Assembly: GCA_910583845.1 (NCBI GenBank) | Contig: CAJUAB010000003.1 | Span: 1-64,000, forward strand | Source of the DNA: an uncultured Acetatifactor sp. | GTDB lineage: Bacteria > Bacillota > Clostridia > Lachnospirales > Lachnospiraceae | Direction: 5' to 3' | DNA length: 64,000 bases | Shown here: piece by piece, positions 8,326-17,133 of the stretch | Numbering within the stretch: position 1 is the stretch's first letter | How the letters are laid out: every line of letters starts with the position of its first letter | Program-made: the position numbers and the translations under genes | The notes under the pieces: model-generated | What the model saw: the letters and a program-made list of their open reading frames with translations, nothing else | What the model was told of the DNA's origin: nothing | The model's database searches: none

Positions 8326-8350
8326 CCGGGCCGGCAATATGCCGCCCCGG
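8326..8350 (-). terminator. Terminator of the ABC exporter operon
   Basis: CCGGGCCGGC / GCCGCCCCGG arms with loop AATAT lie 17 bp after the stop codon of the ABC gene. On the minus strand ATTTT follows. Nearly all stem pairs are G-C. Confidence 0.7.
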
Positions 8351-8366
8351 AAACAAATCCTATTTT

Positions 8367-10148
8367 CTATGCGATATCTTCCATCTGTGCCGTATACAGT
8401 CTGTAATAGTATCCCTTCTTTGCCATCAGTTCCTCATGTGTGCCGCACTCCATAATGCCGCCCTGATCAATATACATGATCTTGTCACAGTTCTTGATGG
8501 TGGACAGTCTGTGCGCTATGATAAAGGAAGTCCTGCCCTTGAGCATGGCATTCAGTCCCTGCTGCAGCGCCCGCTCGGTCTGCACGTCAATGCTGGAAGT
8601 CGCCTCGTCCAGCACCAGGATCGCGGGATCTGACAAAAGCGTCCTCGCGAAGGAGATCAGCTGTTTCTGTCCCTGGGAAAGCCTGGAACCCCGCTCCTTC
8701 ACCTCTGTCTGGTACCCATCCTGCATGGCGTTTATAAAAGGTTCCGCGCACACTGTCTCGCTGGCCCTTCTGATCTCCTCCATAGTGGCATCCAGCTTGC
8801 CATAGCGGATATTGTCTTCAATCGTGCCGGAAAATATAAAGCTGTCCTGCAGCATTATGCCCATCTGGGAGCGCAGGGATTCCAGCGTCACCTTGGAAAT
8901 ATCCTGACCGTCAATCCGCACGGTGCCCCCATTCACATTATAAAACCGGGAAACCAGATTCACGATGGTGCTCTTGCCCGCCCCCGTGGGCCCTACCAGC
9001 GCGACGCTCTCGCCGGGTTCCACGGTAAAGGACAAGTCTTTCAGCACATCCTTGCCCTCCTCATAGGCAAATGTCACATGCTCGAAGGTTACCTGCCCTC
9101 TGATGGGCGGCATGGGAATGGCCCCCTCCTCGTCCGCCACTGTCACCGGCTCATCCATGGTCTCGAAAATGCGCTCCAGATACGCTATATTGTTGATAAA
9201 GTTGTTGAATATATTACCCAGATTCATAATCGGCTGCCAGAATCTGGAGGCATAGGAAGTGATGGCCACTATTACGCCCAGCTTCACATTCTCCGGTCCC
9301 ATGACCAGCAGGCCCACGATAAACACCGCCGCCCGGACCCATACGGAAATATTGTCGATGCCGGGCCACACCAGGTTGCTGAATTTTACCGCCTGCATCC
9401 AGGCTCCTCTGCAACGGTCCGCCAGAATGCTGAATGTCTCCACATTCTCGTCCTCCCTGACGAAGATCTGCGTAATTCTTGCCCCCACAATATTTTCCTG
9501 CAAATAGGCATTGAGATTGGAGTTCTTATTGGAAACCTGCTGCCACGCTTTTCTCTGGCGCTTTTTCATATACAGCATAAATGCCGCCAGAACCGGTACA
9601 CCGGCCATAACCACCAGGGACAGCTTCACATCCACCAGGAACATGAAAACCACAATGAAAACCAGGTTCAGTATCTCCAGCACCACGTTGATCAGTCCGT
9701 TGGACAGCATATCCGATACGGAATTTACATAGTTTACCACCCGGATCAGTATTTTACCGTGAGGTCTGTCATCATAGTACTGGAAGGGCAGCATCTGCAG
9801 ATGCGCGAACAGATCCTTGCGGATATCGTAGATAATTCCCTGCCCCACCTTTACCATGATCCGGGAACGTACGGTGGTGAAAATGACGCTGACCGCGTAA
9901 GTGCCTATCAGGATCAGCACCAGAATTACCAGCATGCGCAGATTCTTGTCCGGAATGGCCTCATCCAGCGCTTTCTGTGTCAGCATGGGCCCGAACAGCG
10001 CCGTGATGCCGCCGATGGCGCTGAGCGCGAACGCCAGGATCATCCTTCCCATATATTTTCTGATATAGGCGGAAGCCCGCAGCAGATGGTGAAAATCAAA
10101 GGGGGTTTCCAACACTTCGTCTTCCCGGTATGTATTTCTTCTGGCCAT
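8367..10148 (-). CDS. ABC exporter subunit B (catalytic ATP-site Walker B)
   Basis: A 593-residue half-transporter with six predicted membrane helices (about 35-320) and a C-terminal nucleotide-binding domain. It has Walker A GPTGAGKS (386-393), a noncanonical signature LSQGQ (490-494) and Walker B LVLDEATS with catalytic Glu515. It starts 2 bp after the stop of the partner gene. The pair has the asymmetry known from heterodimeric exporters such as BmrCD, LmrCD and TM287/288: this subunit supplies the good Walker B and the altered signature. The substrate is unknown; drug, lipid or peptide export is possible. Confidence 0.88.
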   Translation of the reverse strand: MARRNTYREDEVLETPFDFHHLLRASAYIRKYMGRMILAFALSAIGGITALFGPMLTQKALDEAIPDKNLRMLVILVLILIGTYAVSVIFTTVRSRIMVKVGQGIIYDIRKDLFAHLQMLPFQYYDDRPHGKILIRVVNYVNSVSDMLSNGLINVVLEILNLVFIVVFMFLVDVKLSLVVMAGVPVLAAFMLYMKKRQRKAWQQVSNKNSNLNAYLQENIVGARITQIFVREDENVETFSILADRCRGAWMQAVKFSNLVWPGIDNISVWVRAAVFIVGLLVMGPENVKLGVIVAITSYASRFWQPIMNLGNIFNNFINNIAYLERIFETMDEPVTVADEEGAIPMPPIRGQVTFEHVTFAYEEGKDVLKDLSFTVEPGESVALVGPTGAGKSTIVNLVSRFYNVNGGTVRIDGQDISKVTLESLRSQMGIMLQDSFIFSGTIEDNIRYGKLDATMEEIRRASETVCAEPFINAMQDGYQTEVKERGSRLSQGQKQLISFARTLLSDPAILVLDEATSSIDVQTERALQQGLNAMLKGRTSFIIAHRLSTIKNCDKIMYIDQGGIMECGTHEELMAKKGYYYRLYTAQMEDIA

Positions 10149-10150
10149 CT

Positions 10151-11971
10151 CTACACCTCCTCTTTACATAAAACACATTTCCCGGCGCCGTGCTGCTCAT
10201 CGTCATCCTGCCCGGTCTGTAGCTGCACTACCTGATAGTAATAGCCCTTCTTCGCAATCAGTTCCTCGTGGCTGCCGGATTCGGTGATCCGCCCATCCCG
10301 CAGAACCAGGATCTTATCCGCGTATTTTGTGGTGGATATCCTCTGGGCGATAATAATCTTGGTACAGGGGAAATCCAGTTCATTCAGGCTGTGCTGAATC
10401 TGTTTCTCCGTCTCCATATCCACCGCCGAAGTGGTATCGTCCAGAATCAGGATCGCCGGGCGCACCGCCAACGCTCTGGCCAGGGAGATCCGCTGTTTCT
10501 GTCCGCCGGAGAGGCCCACACCCCGCTCGCCCACAATCGTGTCATATCCTTCGGGCATACGGGCTATAAAATCGGAAGCCGCCGAATACCTGGCAAATTT
10601 CACCACCTGCTCCGGGGTAATGTGACTGTCCCCGAAAGCGATATTGCCGTCAATGGAATCGGAATACAGCAGCACATCCTGGGTTGCCAGGCCGATATTG
10701 CTCCGCAGCTGACGCAGCTTCATATCCTGCACCGGGATGCCGTCCACCAGCACCTCCCCCTCCGTGGGTTCATAGAACCTGGGGATCAGCTGGATCAGGG
10801 AAGTCTTGCCGCATCCGGTTTCGCCCATTATCGCTATGGTTTCACCCGGATGGGCCGTAAAGCTCACGTTGTGCAGCACGGGCAGCTTACCGTCCGCATA
10901 TTGGAAACTCACATTCTTAAACTCGATACTGCCCCTGAACCGCTCCGGTCTGTCAATGGCATCCGGTTTATCCACGATCTCCGGCTGCGAATAATAGATC
11001 TCCATAACCTTGTCGGAGGCTGCGGAAAACCGCTGAAACTCATTCATGATACTGCCCAGCTGCCGCATGGGATTGGCAACTGCCCAGATCAGTCCGGAAA
11101 ACGCCACATATTCTCCCATGGTGATCTGTTCTCCGATCAGAAAGATGCCGCCCACCAGCAGCAGCAGTACCGGCATCAGATTGGCCGCGGACTCCACATA
11201 GGGATAGTAGGTCAGCCAGGTCAGCGCCGTCTTCTGGTTGGTCTGGGAATAGGATGTGTTGCACGCGTCAAATTTTTCGATCTCATATTTTTCTCTGGCA
11301 AATGCCTTGACCACCCGGTTGCCGGAGATATTCTCCTGTGAGATGGTGTTCATCTCCGCCAGCTTTTCCCGCAGAGCCCTGTGCCTGGGCGCTACCTTGT
11401 TCTTAAACAGGATGATGATCAGGAAAATGAAAGGAGCGATGGCGAACATACAAAGCGCCAGACGCCAGTCCATGTAGAAAAAATATGCCGCCGTGGCACC
11501 CATCAGGGCCAGGGATTCCACTATGGTACGGATGACCCAGGCGATCATATGCCGCACCGCGTCCAGGTCGCCGGTCATTCTGGTCATCAGATCGCCGGTG
11601 CGGTAGGTGGCGTAAAAATGCATATCCTGCCTTTCAATCTTGTCAAAAAGATACATGCGGATCTTGTAAAGGACCTTCTGGGATGTGGCCTCTCCGCCCA
11701 TACAGGACAGATAGACGATGGTCGTCCTCACGAAGGTCAGCGCCACCATGGCGATGACCAGTTCCCAGAACAGCTCCCGCTTTGTGGCAAGATTCTCCGC
11801 CGCCTGCTCCCCGCTCAGGAACAGGTCAATGATGCTTTGGGACATGTAGGGGACTACCAGATGCATGACACTGTACACCACCGTCCCCAGCAGGCTGGCC
11901 GCATACAGCGCCCGGTACCCCTTCATGTTTTCCCAAAGCCACGCCAGCTTTGGATTTCGCTTCTTTTTCAC
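10151..11971 (-). CDS. ABC exporter subunit A (degenerate Walker B)
   Basis: A 606-residue half-transporter starting with GTG at 11971, preceded by AAAGGAGGAG. Six membrane helices (about 20-310) are followed by Walker A GETGCGKT (383-390), a canonical signature LSGGQ (487-491) and Walker B ILILDDTTS, in which Asp512 replaces the catalytic Glu. Asp at this place marks the degenerate site of heterodimeric ABC exporters, so one of the two composite ATP sites should not hydrolyse efficiently. It is the first gene of the two-gene operon and the partner of the next ORF. Confidence 0.88.
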   Translation of the reverse strand: MKKKRNPKLAWLWENMKGYRALYAASLLGTVVYSVMHLVVPYMSQSIIDLFLSGEQAAENLATKRELFWELVIAMVALTFVRTTIVYLSCMGGEATSQKVLYKIRMYLFDKIERQDMHFYATYRTGDLMTRMTGDLDAVRHMIAWVIRTIVESLALMGATAAYFFYMDWRLALCMFAIAPFIFLIIILFKNKVAPRHRALREKLAEMNTISQENISGNRVVKAFAREKYEIEKFDACNTSYSQTNQKTALTWLTYYPYVESAANLMPVLLLLVGGIFLIGEQITMGEYVAFSGLIWAVANPMRQLGSIMNEFQRFSAASDKVMEIYYSQPEIVDKPDAIDRPERFRGSIEFKNVSFQYADGKLPVLHNVSFTAHPGETIAIMGETGCGKTSLIQLIPRFYEPTEGEVLVDGIPVQDMKLRQLRSNIGLATQDVLLYSDSIDGNIAFGDSHITPEQVVKFARYSAASDFIARMPEGYDTIVGERGVGLSGGQKQRISLARALAVRPAILILDDTTSAVDMETEKQIQHSLNELDFPCTKIIIAQRISTTKYADKILVLRDGRITESGSHEELIAKKGYYYQVVQLQTGQDDDEQHGAGKCVLCKEEV

Positions 11972-12110
11972 AGTTTTCTCCTCCTTTGCAGGCCATACTC
12001 TGTGGGCCCATGCCCCGCATATCCCGCACTGAATAAGGCTATTCTAGACCCGGCGGACTTCATAGTAAATGTACTAAATTGTAGTATAGATGGCTTTTTT
12101 TGCTTCTGTG

Positions 12111-12119
12111 TGATATACT
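12111..12119 (+). promoter_or_regulatory. Candidate extended -10 promoter of ridA
   Basis: TGATATACT is an extended -10 (TGnTATACT) about 98 bp before the ridA start. No good -35 is visible at 16-18 bp, as is common for extended -10 promoters. Confidence 0.35.
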
Positions 12120-12217
12120 GAATGAAAGTCGCGGCTGTGTCTCCCCTGGAAAAGAATTTTCTTCTCCGCGGGGATTCACTGCGCAGAGGCGAAACATAAA
12201 ATAAGGAGGATTTATCT

Positions 12218-12589
12218 ATGAAACAGATTTCAACCCCTAACGCTCCCGCTGCCATCGGCCCCTATTCCCAGGGATTTGTGGCAAATGGGCTGCTCTATAC
12301 CTCCGGGCAGATCGCTTTAGATCCTGTCACCGGAGAAGTGTCGGGCACTACCGTCACCGAACAGGCCCATCAGGTCATGAAGAATCTGGGCGCTCTGCTG
12401 GAAGCGGCGGGATCTTCCTATGAAAAGACAGTGAAGACCACCTGTTTTCTGGCGGATATGGACGATTTTGCCGCGTTTAATGAGGTTTACGGTCAGTATT
12501 TCACCGGCAGGCCGGCCCGCTCCTGTGTGGCGGTGAGAACCCTGCCCAGGAATGTGTTGTGTGAGGTGGAGTTAATCGCGGAAGTATAA
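12218..12589 (+). CDS. ridA: RidA/YjgF-family enamine/imine deaminase
   Basis: A 123-residue protein, the usual length. It shows the family features IGPYSQG near the N-terminus, TSGQI, a KTTCFLADMDDF segment and the C-terminal PARSCVAVRTLP with the substrate-binding Arg, then EVELIA. RidA hydrolyses reactive enamine/imine intermediates released by PLP enzymes such as threonine dehydratase; it works as a cytosolic trimer. AAGGAGG lies 8 bases before the ATG. The gene stands alone, divergent from the ABC operon. Confidence 0.92.
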   Translation: MKQISTPNAPAAIGPYSQGFVANGLLYTSGQIALDPVTGEVSGTTVTEQAHQVMKNLGALLEAAGSSYEKTVKTTCFLADMDDFAAFNEVYGQYFTGRPARSCVAVRTLPRNVLCEVELIAEV

Positions 12590-12612
12590 GATAAAAAATC
12601 TGACAAAACCGC

Positions 12613-12665
12613 TTGCTTTATGTTCTCATATCTGCTATACTGTGTCCATATCAATCGATATGGAC
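12613..12665 (+). promoter_or_regulatory. Strong promoter with palindromic operator ahead of the Rpn gene
   Basis: TTGCTT (12613-12618), a 17-bp spacer and TATACT (12636-12641) form a good vegetative promoter. Immediately after the -10, GTCCATATC AATC GATATGGAC (12644-12665) is a perfect 9-bp inverted repeat covering the expected start of transcription. A repressor bound there would block initiation. No T-run follows, which argues against a terminator. The following 220 bp to the coding start contain no other gene and would form a long 5' leader. Confidence 0.65.
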
Positions 12666-12886
12666 ACTATTCATTTTCTGGCGTTTTGCCATTGATTTCC
12701 CGGATTGCTTTTATCCATTTTCAGGTGTGTTTTTTGTTCTCTTTTTTACTTAAATAATCCGCCAATCATTGGACATCCGCCAGACCAGCTGACGGTTCCC
12801 TCTGTGCAAGCTATCCATATTTCAAACGCCGATTGGGCAGAAAGCGGACTTGGCAGGGAGCCGTAAATGAAAAAGGAGACATGCCT

Positions 12887-13951
12887 ATGAATCAAACTAC
12901 CCGTGAAACATCGTCCGGAAGCCCGCGATATCTACAGGCCACCGGACGGCTGCCGCATCCCCTTACCAATGACTATATGTTCAAGGCACTGCTGCAGAAA
13001 AACAAAAATGTGCTGAAACAGCTCATCTGCTCACTGCTTCATTTGCGCCCGGATGAAATAGAAAGCGTGGAGATCAGAAACCCCATTGTGCTGGGGGAGG
13101 CCCTCACCGAGGATTTTGACAGCAAAATATTTGTGTTGGATATCAATGTCCTGCTGAATAACCGGATACTGATCAACCTGGAAATGCAGATTGTGGGTTA
13201 TGAAAACTGGCCGGAGAGAGCCATGACATACCTGTGCCGCAACTTTGACCAGCTGTCAAGAGGAGAGGATTACATCAACGCCAGACCCACCATACATATC
13301 GGCTTTCTGGATTTTTTGCTGTTCCCGCAGTATCCCGAGTTCTACGCTACCTATAAGATGATGAATGTGAAAAACCAACATATTTTTACTGACAAATTCA
13401 CTCTGAGTGTGGTAAACTTAAAACATATAGAACTGGCTACACAGGAAGACCGGGAATGGAAGATTGACTACTGGGCTTCCCTCTTCAAAGCCGCCACATG
13501 GGAGGAACTCATTATGTTAGCAAACCAGAATCCTATACTGGAAGACGCGGTTGAAACCATATACGAACTCACTGCCGACGAGTCCATCAGAGAGCAGTGC
13601 AAAGCAAGGGAGAAGCATATAAGAGAGATGAATACAATACGGAGAGAACGAGAACTGGCAATGCAGGCAAGAGATAAGGCCGTTCAGGCAAGAGATGAGG
13701 CTGTCCAGGCAAGAGATAAGGCTGTCCAGGCAAAAGAGGAGGCCGTTCAGAATCTGAATGCCGCTTCCCAGAAATTAGAGGAGACTTCACTTGAGCTGAA
13801 TGAGACTTCGCTCAAGCTGGATGAAACCTCGCATAAACTGAATGAAGCCATCCACGAGAGGGATAAAGCCAACCAACAGTTAGCGCAACAAGCCCGGGAA
13901 ATTGAGCAATTGCTTCAGGAGAACAAAAGATTGAAAAGCCTTCAGAAATAG
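12887..13951 (+). CDS. Rpn/PD-(D/E)XK transposase-like nuclease with repeat-encoded coiled coil
   Basis: A 354-residue protein beginning at the second of two close ATGs (12881 and 12887), chosen for its better spacing to AAAGGAG. Residues about 20-240 match the Rpn / PDDEXK_2 family: LTNDYMFKALL, then LDINVLL and NLEMQI with the D-ExQ nuclease pattern, then PERAMTYL. Rpn proteins are DNA endonucleases linked to RecA-independent recombination and horizontal transfer. The C-terminal third is a long coiled coil made of seven-residue repeats, four units of QARDKAV type followed by three of LNETSLK type, each encoded by 21-bp DNA repeats. The promoter region has a palindromic operator. Confidence 0.8.
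   Translation: MNQTTRETSSGSPRYLQATGRLPHPLTNDYMFKALLQKNKNVLKQLICSLLHLRPDEIESVEIRNPIVLGEALTEDFDSKIFVLDINVLLNNRILINLEMQIVGYENWPERAMTYLCRNFDQLSRGEDYINARPTIHIGFLDFLLFPQYPEFYATYKMMNVKNQHIFTDKFTLSVVNLKHIELATQEDREWKIDYWASLFKAATWEELIMLANQNPILEDAVETIYELTADESIREQCKAREKHIREMNTIRRERELAMQARDKAVQARDEAVQARDKAVQAKEEAVQNLNAASQKLEETSLELNETSLKLDETSHKLNEAIHERDKANQQLAQQAREIEQLLQENKRLKSLQK
13664..13846 (+). repeat. Two in-frame 21-bp tandem repeat tracts inside the Rpn gene
   Basis: Four 21-bp units at 13664-13747 encode QARDKAV variants; after a short gap, about three and a half 21-bp units at 13775-13846 encode LEETSLE/LNETSLK variants. Unit length equals one heptad, so gain or loss of units would keep the frame and change only coiled-coil length. 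Confidence 0.8.
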
Positions 13952-13957
13952 ACGGCA

Positions 13958-13999
13958 AAGCGGCATACCGGATGGTCTTTGATATGCCGCTTTTGTTTA
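13958..13999. terminator. Bidirectional terminator between the Rpn gene and trkH
   Basis: AAGCGGCATA (13958-13967) and TATGCCGCTT (13983-13992) form a 10-bp stem. TTTTGTTT follows on the + strand, ending the Rpn transcript. The stem also lies just after the stop of trkH on the minus strand. Confidence 0.75.
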
Positions 14000-14020
14000 A
14001 ACTGGCCATACATTGTCGAA

Positions 14021-15475
14021 TTACCGTTGTCTCCAGGTAGTCCGTGAAAACAGGATCAGAACCGGAAAGATTTCCAGTCTGCCTGCCAACATATCCCAGA
14101 TCAGCACAAGTTTGGAAAAGAGACTATAGGAAGCGAAGCTGCATGTGGGCCCCACTGCCTCAAAACCTGGTCCGATATTGTTAAAGCAGGCCAGGACTGC
14201 GGAGAGATTAGTCGTTATGGAAAAGCCGTCCACCGATATCAGCAAAAAACTGGCTACAATAATAATCACATAGGCCGTCACATAAGTGTTGGTGTTTGCC
14301 AGAACTTTCTCGTCCACTGCCTGTCCGTTCATCCGCACCACCTGTACCCGTTGAGGACGGATCAGCTGGCGTACACTGCGCAGCATATTCTTTACCACCA
14401 GCAATGCCCTGCCGCATTTGAAGCCGCCTCCCGTACTTCCCGCGCAGGCTCCGATAATCATCAAAAACATCAGAATTGCCTTGGAGAATCCGGGCCAGAG
14501 ATCAAAATCCGTAGTGGCATAACCTGTGGTGGTGACAATGCTGGCCACCTGAAACGCTGTATGCCGCACGGTTTCCTCCAGGGTATCATAATATCCCCGC
14601 AGGTTCCAGACAATCAACAGGATGCTGAACAGGATGATCCCCAGATAAATCCGCAGCTCCTCGTCTTTAAGCACACTTTTTACCTGCCTCAGAAGCAGAA
14701 GATAGTAACAGCTGAAATTCACTCCGAACAGAAGCATGAAGACGGTACAGACATTCTGAATATAGGGGCTATACCCCGCAATACTGTCCCCCTTTATGCC
14801 GAATCCACCTGTGCCTGCCGTTCCAAACGCCGTACAGACCGCGTCAAACACCGGCATCCCCCCTATCAGCAGAAAGAATATATTCAGTACAGTCAACGCA
14901 ATATAAAGAATATACAGGATCTGTGCCGTCTGCTTCATCTTGGGCACCAGCTTGCCCACATTGGGACCAGGGCTCTCCGCCCGCAGCAAGTGCATGGTAA
15001 AGCCGCTGCCCCCCTCGCCTCCCAGCGGAATAGCCAGCAGAAATACCAGTACGCCCATACCGCCCAGCCAGTGGCTGAAACTGCGCCAATACAGTATCCC
15101 ATAGGGCAGTCCCTCTATCTGTTCCAGTATAGAAGCCCCTGTGGTAGTAAAGCCTGACACAATTTCAAACAAAGCATCTACATAATTGGGAATCACTCCC
15201 GACAGAAAAAAAGGCAGGCAGCCCAACAGGCTCATAATCAGCCAGCCCAGCCCCACACATACCAGCCCTTCCTTGGCAAAAAAACTCTTTTTTGCTTTGC
15301 GGCAAAGAAGTCTGAGCAGCACCCCCAGTCCCCACAGGACCACAATCGTAACGGTAAAGCCAATAACGGAACCATATTCTCTCATACAAAGACTGATCAC
15401 CAGCGCCGGTAACATGAAAATGCTCTCAACCATCAGAAGCAAACCGATAAATTTACCCATCATCTTGTAGTTCAT
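14021..15475 (-). CDS. trkH: TrkH/KtrB-type potassium uptake channel subunit
   Basis: About 484 residues and highly hydrophobic, with four selectivity-filter loops visible: TTTGASI, FGTAGTGGFG, VTTTGYATTD and FNNIGPGFEAVGP. The start MNYKMMGK at 15475 is preferred because GGAG lies about 10 bases upstream. A frame open to 15574 would add a 33-residue arginine-rich segment with no ribosome site. The protein forms the membrane part of Trk/Ktr potassium uptake and needs the cytosolic TrkA gene just upstream. The two genes form an operon with a gap of about 100 bp, or less if an earlier start is used. Confidence 0.9.
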   Translation of the reverse strand: MNYKMMGKFIGLLLMVESIFMLPALVISLCMREYGSVIGFTVTIVVLWGLGVLLRLLCRKAKKSFFAKEGLVCVGLGWLIMSLLGCLPFFLSGVIPNYVDALFEIVSGFTTTGASILEQIEGLPYGILYWRSFSHWLGGMGVLVFLLAIPLGGEGGSGFTMHLLRAESPGPNVGKLVPKMKQTAQILYILYIALTVLNIFFLLIGGMPVFDAVCTAFGTAGTGGFGIKGDSIAGYSPYIQNVCTVFMLLFGVNFSCYYLLLLRQVKSVLKDEELRIYLGIILFSILLIVWNLRGYYDTLEETVRHTAFQVASIVTTTGYATTDFDLWPGFSKAILMFLMIIGACAGSTGGGFKCGRALLVVKNMLRSVRQLIRPQRVQVVRMNGQAVDEKVLANTNTYVTAYVIIIVASFLLISVDGFSITTNLSAVLACFNNIGPGFEAVGPTCSFASYSLFSKLVLIWDMLAGRLEIFPVLILFSRTTWRQR

Positions 15476-15581
15476 TGTCTCTGTCTCCATCTGTCCGTTC
15501 CCGGGACAACCTGTTCTTTTCCGGGAGCGCCTTCTCCCGGACCTGCCGCGCAAATTCGGCGGCTTTCCGCGCATATCAGCA

Positions 15582-16940
15582 TCACTCGAAAATATCGTTC
15601 AACTGATAAATAACCCTGTCTCCATTGGTCACAATAATCACCGTATCACCCTGATTGAATGAGGAATCACCATTGGGAATCTCCTGCTGAACACCTTTGG
15701 TAATGCAGGCCACCAGCACGTTTTTCTTGAGTCTGAGCTGCTTAAGCGGCTTTCCGCAATGCTGGGTATGCTCGTCCACCAGAAACTCCATGGCCTCCGC
15801 CTGTCCGTCTGCGATCGAATAAACCGTTCTGGCTGCTCCGGTCTGATTCTGCATGGCACGCACATAGCGGACAATGATATTACAGCACAATTCCTTGGGG
15901 CTGATAATGCTTCCCAGAGACAGATTCTCCAGAATATTTTTATTGTTCATGCGCCCCAGCTTTGTAATGATCTGCGGTATGCCGCAGCTGCTGCCATAGA
16001 GAGAAATAATCATATTCAGTTCGTCTATGCCTGTCAACGTGGCCAGAGCGTCACAATTCGAGATTCCCTCACTCTCCAGCAAAAACTCGCTGCTGGCATC
16101 TCCCTGAATAATTTTGGCATGAGGAAGCAAAGCGGCCAGGCTCACACACCGCTGCGGGTCCTGCTCCACAATCTGTACCGTAATACCGCTTTTCTCCAGC
16201 TGCTTCGCAAGATAGATCGAGACGCGGCCGCCGCCGCACACCAGCACCCTCTTTACCTTGTGTGTGATAATCCCCAGATTCCGCAGCAGAACAGCCAGTT
16301 CATTGCTGGGAGCCGTCACAAAAATCCTGTCCCCCTCACGAAGCACAAAATTACCGTCCGGAGCCACTGCTTTGCCATTTCGCAGGACAGTACACACCAG
16401 AATCTTACATTTGACGATATTGTTCATATCGTTCAACGCCACATCACAAAGTTTGCTCTGCTCACTCAGCTTCAGTTCCACAAGCTCTACCCTGCCTCTG
16501 GCGAAAGTGTCTCTTTTCAGGAATCCCGGATATTTCAGCAGCCTGCTGATTTCTATCGCCGCCTGCCTCTCAGGATTGACAGCCATGGACAGTCCGAACA
16601 TATCCTGCATTTTATAAATCTGCTGGGTGTATTCCGGATTCCGCACCCGCGCAATGGTATGGAGACGGGAATTCATGGCATGAGCTGTCATGCAGCACAA
16701 CAGGTTAATCTCGTCCGCTCCCGTCATGGCAATCAGCAAATCCGCCTCTTTGACCCCCGCCTGCTGGAGTACATCCATGGTGGCGCAATTCCCCTGTATC
16801 ACCATCACATCATACCGCTCCTGCGTACTCTCCAACACCCTTGAATTGGCATCAATCAAGGTCAGATCATGCCCTTCCAGGGCAAGCTGCCGGGTCAAAG
16901 TGGAACCCATCTTGCCATCTCCCGCAACGATAATCTTCAC
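15582..16940 (-). CDS. trkA: TrkA regulatory subunit of potassium uptake
   Basis: A 452-residue protein made of two RCK units. The first Rossmann fold starts at residue 1 (KIIVAGDGKMGSTL), the second near 228 (RVLVCGGGRVSIYLAKQL), each followed by a TrkA-C domain (about 140-220 and 370-450). RCK units bind NAD(H) or ATP and gate TrkH. AGGAGGAGG precedes the start. The pair controls potassium and osmotic homeostasis at the membrane. Confidence 0.92.
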   Translation of the reverse strand: MKIIVAGDGKMGSTLTRQLALEGHDLTLIDANSRVLESTQERYDVMVIQGNCATMDVLQQAGVKEADLLIAMTGADEINLLCCMTAHAMNSRLHTIARVRNPEYTQQIYKMQDMFGLSMAVNPERQAAIEISRLLKYPGFLKRDTFARGRVELVELKLSEQSKLCDVALNDMNNIVKCKILVCTVLRNGKAVAPDGNFVLREGDRIFVTAPSNELAVLLRNLGIITHKVKRVLVCGGGRVSIYLAKQLEKSGITVQIVEQDPQRCVSLAALLPHAKIIQGDASSEFLLESEGISNCDALATLTGIDELNMIISLYGSSCGIPQIITKLGRMNNKNILENLSLGSIISPKELCCNIIVRYVRAMQNQTGAARTVYSIADGQAEAMEFLVDEHTQHCGKPLKQLRLKKNVLVACITKGVQQEIPNGDSSFNQGDTVIIVTNGDRVIYQLNDIFE

Positions 16941-16998
16941 AACCTTGTACCTCCTCCTGAAGTTCTAAGGATTCTATGACTCTGGTTTAAGTGCGCGT

Positions 16999-17130
16999 CC
17001 CAAAAAGCATTCCTGTCATCCGCGCGCCTGAATTTGCGTGATATTTGTGTCCGAACCAGATTACACAGCCCGGTATGCGGCATCATCTGACACAAATCCT
17101 TCAAAAGCCGCAACGCACATCTGGCCGGGC
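16999..17130. repeat. Dispersed palindromic element, copy 1
   Basis: This stretch between trkA and the GH4 gene shares segments with the minus strand of 39736-39913: TTTGCGTGATATTTG, TATGCGGCATCAT, CACAAAT or a variant, and ACGCACATCTG occur in the same order and at similar spacing. It carries internal inverted arms. It ends close to the GH4 stop codon. No ORF of note lies inside. Confidence 0.65.
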
Positions 17131-17133
17131 ATC

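Noticed and set aside
7255..8366. Complete agr quorum-sensing locus
   Set aside because: Only the regulator and a broken kinase are present; no AgrB-like protease or AgrD-like propeptide could be found around them.
15475..15574. N-terminal extension of TrkH
   Set aside because: The added 33 residues are Arg/Gly rich, unlike the family, and the upstream ATG has no ribosome site.
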